Shown here: positions 7,588 through 10,821 of the stretch, in pieces
Position numbering within the stretch: position 1 is the first letter of the stretch
Layout: each line of letters begins with the position of its first letter
NCBI GenBank assembly: GCA_030690755.1
Contig: JAUYGA010000235.1
Span: 1 to 10,821, forward strand
DNA: 10,821 nt
Direction: 5' to 3'
DNA from: Nanobdellota archaeon
GTDB taxonomy: Archaea > Nanobdellota > Nanobdellia > Woesearchaeales > JAUYGA01
Position numbers and translations under genes: made by a program
The notes under the pieces: model-generated
Databases searched by the model: none
What the model was told of the DNA's origin: nothing
Seen by the model: the letters and a program-made list of their open reading frames with translations, nothing else

Positions 7588-10500
7588 GAGCAATATATTG
7601 TAGAAAATCCCAGGCCCATAATAACAATATCCTTTGATGAACCGATCCTTGACATCGTAGTTTCGCTTAAAACATACAGCACAGGCATAAACATACCTCT
7701 TAACAAGATTGCAGAGGATTCTGAACATAAACTGTTCCAGTTCCAACCGATACAAGACCTGATACATGGCGAGAGCTACACATTCAGGGCCATAGGATAT
7801 GACGCTGGAGGAAAGCCAGGCCTTGAGAAAAGAATAGATTTCATTGTTCAGGTTCCGCCGCTTAGGATTAGTTATTACCAGCCAAAACACGGTGTTTCAC
7901 AAACAGAAACATTTGATTTTTCAGTTCAGACAGACAGGCAAGCAATAGACTGCCGTTATTCTGTCGCAATCCGCAGATTATATCAAGACATGTCAGCTCA
8001 TTTTGTTACAGATACATCAAAACTAATACATACAACGGCAAATATCAATGTTCCGGAAGGATTAAGTCCGGTGTATTATGTCGCATGCAATGACACTTAT
8101 GGAATAGTAAATGACGAACCATATCAACTTGTTCTAAGCGTAGATACAACAAATCCAATACTGCAAAGCGCATATGCAGATCCTAATGAAATAATATATT
8201 ACACTTCAGACGGTCTCAGAACAGATTTCAAGATAACCGCAGATGAGCAAGTGTTATGCAAGGCATCAAAGAATACTGTTGATTATTACGCAATGGAAAA
8301 ATATTTTGAAGGCTATAATTCCAGCAACTCAAAAGCTTATAAGACTACTGGCCAAAGAAACATAACGGGATCTGCAGACGGAGATGGCGGACAATTTACA
8401 GATAATACAACCTATTCCTTCAATGTTATCTGCGAGAATCTCGCTGAGAGGATTTCTAACCTAAAACAAGTCAATTTCACAGTGGACCTCAACAAAGCAT
8501 TGAGAATAACAAATGCAATCCCTGGCAATAATCCGAGCACACAAGAAGAAGAGCTGGAGATAACTATAATGACAAACAAAGCATCGGATTGTTTTTATGG
8601 ACCAACACAGCAGATAAGAGATTCCAAAACATTGCCTTTTGGAGGGGCAGGAACAACAAGCCACAGCAAGATAATCGGAAATGCGCTCAGCAGCATACAA
8701 TTAAATCAAGGCAGCAATCCTGTTTATGTATTATGCTCATATTTTAGCGAAACAACAACAACAGACATACACATAATCTATGATACGACTGAACCAGAAG
8801 CTGGAAGCATATACGCAAATATAACAAACCAGACCGGATCAAATATACAAGTCCAATGGCAGAGAGATTCAATAAATGCGATTATTGGAGCAGAAGATCC
8901 AGAATCAGGTATAGCAGGTTATAATTACACTTTGCTTGACAGCCAAGACAATGTGATATATAGCGGCAGCGCAGCTGCCGGAATCACACAAAACATAAGA
9001 ATAACTGGGCTCAATCTGACAGATGGTGAATCATACTACTTAAGTGTAAAAGTAAGAAATAATGCTGGACTGTGGAGCGATGAGCTCTCTAGCGATGAAG
9101 TCCAGATTGATATATCGACCATACCTGCAGAAGCAGATAAATGCGATAATGGAATTCTTGATACTCTTGTTGGAGAAACAGATGTAGATTGCGGCGGCAC
9201 TATGTGCAGCCTATGCAAAGAGGGAAAAAGCTGTTCTATTGATAATGATTGTGTAAATGGCTTAAACTGCCTTGAAGGTTTATGCAAAAAACCAGATGAA
9301 CAGTGCGGAGCAGATCTTGCAAGAAAATGTCCCGCTGGAGAAGGCTGCATAGCCCATAATGATTGCCTTTCAGGATTCTGCAGCGACAATATCTGCGCGC
9401 AGCCAAGCTGCTTTGACGGAGTGATAAACCAAGATGAAACAGCAGCAGACTGCGGAGGAGCGACATGCGATTTGTGCAAAACAGGTTTCACATGCTTGAG
9501 AGACTCAGACTGTAAGAGCGATAATTGCGTTGCTTCTGAAAATGAAAATGCTCCAAAAACATGCGCAGGAAAACAAGCAGGCGCATCATGTGAAACAAAC
9601 GAAGAGTGCGAATCTAATTTCTGCGACAATATCAAAAAAGAATGCGTAAAAGATTCTGACAATGACGGTTTGCCGGATTATTGGGAAACGCAATTTTACC
9701 AGGACGAATTTTCAGGCATACCTGATGATGATACTGACGGTGATGGATTTACCAATCTGCAGGAATACATAGATGGAACAGACCCGACAAATATAAAAGA
9801 CCATAAAAAAACAACATGCGCAGCCGACACTGACTGCAATCCAGGATTCATCTGCGATGTTTCAAAGAGCTGTGAAAAAGACTCAGATGGAAACAATATC
9901 CCTGATTGGTGGGAAATGAAATATTTCTCATGCACAGACTGCGTAGAAAAAGAAGGAGATGATGACGGAGATAAACTTAAAAATTATGAAGAGTATCTAA
10001 AAGGAACAAATCCAGACCTTAAAGATACAGACGGAGACGGATATGATGATTATGTTGAGGTGCAGGCAGGAACAGACCCGACAGATGAGACTGAACATCC
10101 AACATCCAATTTAGGCTTGATACTCGCAATAATCGCAGGATTGATTGTGATTGGTGTTGGAGGATATTTTGGGTATAAATATATTTCAAAGAAAAAAGCA
10201 GATCTTAACGCAGGTCTGATGCAGCAGCAATATGCTCAAGGAACTTCTGGCCAAAACTTTGGCGGAACAAGCCAGCAAGCAGGAACCCAAAATCAGTTTT
10301 CTACACAGCAACATAGTACAGTTGATCTGCATAAGGTATTTGTCGAAAAACAGAAAGTGAAACAGGAAAAAATGGTTTCGATGTTTGATGCGTTTGAGAA
10401 AAAAGATGCAACTATGAACCAGCAGGCTGGACCAGAACAGAAAGACAAGGATTTCTATAAAACGGGCAAGAAGAAGATGGAGGAAGCTTTTTCTGATGAA

Positions 10501-10821
10501 GCAGGACTAGAAATTGCTGAAAAACCTCTTGGAGAATTAGGGGAGAATCAAGAAGGAGATGAATTTGGAGAGGAAGGAACTGAAAAAGAATCAGCACTTA
10601 GTCTGGAACAAACTGAAAAGCAGACAAAGAAAAAAGCGCTTTTTGACAAGCTATCAAGCCTTTCAACAAAACAGGCAAAGACAAGCAGGCTTGACGAGCT
10701 TTCGGCCAAAAAATCCGCAGGAAGTTCACTTGACAAGCTGACCAAAAAACCTTCTGGAAAAAGCCGACTTGATGAAATCGGAAAAGGCAAAAAGTCATCT
10801 CTCGATGAATTAGCCAAATCA
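7426..10821 (+). CDS. Type I membrane surface protein with cysteine-rich ectodomain and repeat tail, 3' end missing
   Basis: Open from ATG 7426 to the window end, 1132 residues without a stop. TAA at 7417 in this frame rules out an earlier start; in-frame ATGs at 7483, 7495 and 7507 are alternatives that shorten a long basic leader. Order: signal peptide 1-54; Cys-free beta domain 55-145; three Ig-like domains with cysteine pairs C176/C221, C278/C336 and C389/C437; fibronectin-III-like domain about 466-562; Dickkopf-like cysteine repeats 573-816; acidic calcium-type repeats 743-887; membrane span about 896-917 followed by KYISKKK; tail 918 onward. No cysteine follows C839, which fits an oxidising outside and a reducing inside. 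No enzyme motif is seen. It probably links the surface layer or an external partner to something in the cytoplasm. It shares Ig-domain style with the upstream gene, so the two may work together. Confidence 0.93.
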   Translation, partial: MTKNRCLKTLAKIKLTKAAMKVSMNVAMNASIKAVFSLIIFCFFFINISSLASAEQYIVENPRPIITISFDEPILDIVVSLKTYSTGINIPLNKIAEDSEHKLFQFQPIQDLIHGESYTFRAIGYDAGGKPGLEKRIDFIVQVPPLRISYYQPKHGVSQTETFDFSVQTDRQAIDCRYSVAIRRLYQDMSAHFVTDTSKLIHTTANINVPEGLSPVYYVACNDTYGIVNDEPYQLVLSVDTTNPILQSAYADPNEIIYYTSDGLRTDFKITADEQVLCKASKNTVDYYAMEKYFEGYNSSNSKAYKTTGQRNITGSADGDGGQFTDNTTYSFNVICENLAERISNLKQVNFTVDLNKALRITNAIPGNNPSTQEEELEITIMTNKASDCFYGPTQQIRDSKTLPFGGAGTTSHSKIIGNALSSIQLNQGSNPVYVLCSYFSETTTTDIHIIYDTTEPEAGSIYANITNQTGSNIQVQWQRDSINAIIGAEDPESGIAGYNYTLLDSQDNVIYSGSAAAGITQNIRITGLNLTDGESYYLSVKVRNNAGLWSDELSSDEVQIDISTIPAEADKCDNGILDTLVGETDVDCGGTMCSLCKEGKSCSIDNDCVNGLNCLEGLCKKPDEQCGADLARKCPAGEGCIAHNDCLSGFCSDNICAQPSCFDGVINQDETAADCGGATCDLCKTGFTCLRDSDCKSDNCVASENENAPKTCAGKQAGASCETNEECESNFCDNIKKECVKDSDNDGLPDYWETQFYQDEFSGIPDDDTDGDGFTNLQEYIDGTDPTNIKDHKKTTCAADTDCNPGFICDVSKSCEKDSDGNNIPDWWEMKYFSCTDCVEKEGDDDGDKLKNYEEYLKGTNPDLKDTDGDGYDDYVEVQAGTDPTDETEHPTSNLGLILAIIAGLIVIGVGGYFGYKYISKKKADLNAGLMQQQYAQGTSGQNFGGTSQQAGTQNQFSTQQHSTVDLHKVFVEKQKVKQEKMVSMFDAFEKKDATMNQQAGPEQKDKDFYKTGKKKMEEAFSDEAGLEIAEKPLGELGENQEGDEFGEEGTEKESALSLEQTEKQTKKKALFDKLSSLSTKQAKTSRLDELSAKKSAGSSLDKLTKKPSGKSRLDEIGKGKKSSLDELAKS
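7474..7533 (+). repeat. 12-bp degenerate tandem repeat inside the signal peptide coding region
   Basis: Five units, consensus about AAAGYTKCAATG: AAAGCTGCAATG (7474), AAAGTTTCAATG (7486), AACGTTGCTATG (7498), AATGCTTCAATT (7510) and the more diverged AAAGCTGTTTTT (7522). They encode KAAM, KVSM, NVAM, NASI and KAVF. Three units end in an in-frame ATG, so possible starts recur every 12 bases. Confidence 0.75.
7588..8820 (+). other. Four Ig-like/beta domains of the second protein, three with a cysteine pair
   Basis: Residues 55-145 form a Cys-free beta domain that ends in FIVQVPP. Three domains follow, each with one cysteine in an early strand (DCRYSV, VLCKAS, SDCFYG) and one in a late strand (VYYVACND, SFNVICEN, VYVLCSYF), 45, 58 and 48 residues apart. 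Borders carry VDTTNP (239), FTVDLN (about 351) and YDTTEP (about 452). The cysteine placement matches that in the upstream protein and suggests a canonical intradomain disulfide. Confidence 0.7.
8821..9111 (+). other. Fibronectin-III-like domain
   Basis: Residues about 466-562. VQWQRDS near the start, the GIAGYNYTLLD strand, ITGLNLTDGESYYLSVKVRNNAGLWS, and a final VQID strand are the standard signature of a fibronectin type III domain (Trp core, L-x-x-G-x-x-Y-x-x-x-V motif). It lies just before the cysteine repeats. Confidence 0.8.
9142..9873 (+). repeat. Five Dickkopf-like cysteine repeats, two with a DCGG-type prefix
   Basis: The unit C-x5-C-x4-5-C-x4-11-C occurs five times: C603/609/615/620, C641/647/652/657, C690/696/701/713, C722/728/733/740 and C798/804/810/816. 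An Asp or Glu always precedes the second cysteine. Units 1 and 3 are preceded by a longer block, C-x13-15-C-G-G-x-x-C-x-x-C (C573/589/594/597 and C662/676/681/684), so the block-plus-unit is duplicated. Cysteines 627 and 635 lie between. The pattern recalls Dickkopf N-terminal-type and myxobacterial cysteine-rich repeats; it implies an extracellular disulfide-bonded stalk. Confidence 0.8.
9652..10086 (+). repeat. Acidic calcium-type repeats (thrombospondin type 3-like)
   Basis: Residues 743-887. Motifs in order: DSDNDGLPDYWE (743), DDDTDGDGFTNLQEY with GTDPTN (767), DSDGNNIPDWWE (819), DDDGDKLKNYEEY with GTNPDL (about 844) and DTDGDGYDDYVE with GTDPTD (867). The alternating D-x-D-x-D-G and E-Y-x-x-G-T-[DN]-P pattern is known in bacterial and archaeal surface proteins to bind calcium and stiffen a membrane-proximal stalk. 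One cysteine repeat is inserted between the second and third motifs. Confidence 0.85.
10111..10176 (+). other. Single transmembrane segment
   Basis: Residues about 896-917, starting LGLILAIIAGLIVIG, form one 22-residue hydrophobic helix with a small-residue GVGG stretch. It is flanked by acidic repeats outside and followed by K-Y-I-S-K-K-K, a stop-transfer signal. With the N-terminal signal peptide this gives an outside-N, inside-C topology. Confidence 0.9.
10177..10635 (+). other. Cytoplasmic tail, proximal part: Gln-rich then acidic
   Basis: Residues 918-1070. After the basic stop-transfer comes a Gln/Gly/Ser/Thr-rich disordered stretch (about 929-963, with MQQQ, SQQ and TQQ runs). A probable charged helix follows (about 966-993, containing M-F-D-A-F-E-K-K at 986). 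Next is an acidic Gly/Glu stretch (about 1030-1060), then a Lys-rich segment. No enzymatic domain is seen. Confidence 0.7.
10636..10821 (+). repeat. L-D-[E/K]-[L/I] motif array in the cytoplasmic tail, continuing past the window
   Basis: Residues 1071-1132. The core recurs five times: F1073-D-K-L, L1089-D-E-L, L1102-D-K-L, L1115-D-E-I and L1126-D-E-L. Starts are 16, 13, 13 and 11 residues apart. Four of them are preceded by Ser-Arg or Ser-Ser and all are separated by Lys/Ser/Gly-rich linkers. The array is cysteine-free and looks like a series of short amphipathic docking motifs on a flexible tether. M986-F-D-A-F may be a distant sixth copy. Function unknown. Confidence 0.75.

Noticed and set aside
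7416..7890. Minus-strand open frames of 96 and 117 residues over the start of the second gene
   Set aside because: They are antisense to the signal peptide and first beta domain. The IEAFIATFIETF-type repeat in one of them is the reverse complement of the 12-bp repeat, not an independent protein.
9036..9662. 208-residue open frame on the minus strand
   Set aside because: It lies wholly antisense to the fibronectin-like and cysteine-rich coding region. Its Ser/Pro/His-rich sequence simply mirrors the biased codons of the plus strand, and it has no recognisable domain.
1..10821. A defence system, toxin locus, CRISPR array, prophage or transposon
   Set aside because: No direct-repeat/spacer array, transposase, terminal inverted repeats, nuclease or polymerase motif was seen; both genes are structural surface proteins by all visible signs.

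Overview
The window holds two very large, same-strand genes for modular, cysteine-rich surface proteins, separated by a 181-base gap (7245-7425). Both genes are cut by the window edges. I see no RNA gene, insertion sequence, CRISPR array, enzyme gene or phage gene. The likely source is an AT-rich archaeon, most probably of the DPANN group (Woesearchaeota- or Pacearchaeota-like). The reasons are heavy use of ATA, AGA and AGG codons, a U-rich terminator-like stretch with TATA-like boxes in the gap, and a domain mix (carboxypeptidase-regulatory-like folds, CC-type cysteine modules, Ig-like domains with a cysteine pair, Dickkopf-like cysteine repeats, thrombospondin-3-like acidic repeats) that I associate with those genomes. 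This assignment is inference; a candidate-phyla bacterium cannot be excluded from sequence alone.

Region 1 (1-7244) is the 3' part of one reading frame, at least 2413 residues. In order it has: a carboxypeptidase-regulatory-like domain at the window edge; three tandem cysteine modules of the form C-xC-CC-C; two more regulatory-like domains; a fibronectin-III-like domain; a long cysteine-rich stretch with acidic calcium-type loops; about a dozen Ig-like domains whose borders are marked by VD/IDNTPP-type motifs; and an unrecognised cysteine-free C-terminal domain of about 196 residues. It has no C-terminal membrane anchor.

Region 2 (7245-7425) is non-coding. It carries an 11-bp imperfect tandem repeat, an 8-bp GC palindrome followed by three T-runs (probable terminator), TATA-like boxes and a GAGGT motif.

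Region 3 (7426-10821) is the 5' part of a second gene, 1132 residues so far. It has a signal peptide, four Ig-like or beta domains (three with a cysteine pair), a fibronectin-III-like domain, five Dickkopf-like cysteine repeats interleaved with acidic calcium-type repeats, one membrane span (about 896-917), and a cytoplasmic tail of at least 215 residues. The tail is Gln-rich, then acidic, then carries an array of L-D-[E/K]-[L/I] motifs that runs off the window.

Taken together, one protein looks secreted or N-terminally anchored. The other looks like a type I membrane protein with a large disulfide-rich ectodomain and an intracellular repeat tail. They may form part of the cell's outer layer or a cell-cell (host) contact apparatus. 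The tail array is the most unusual element.
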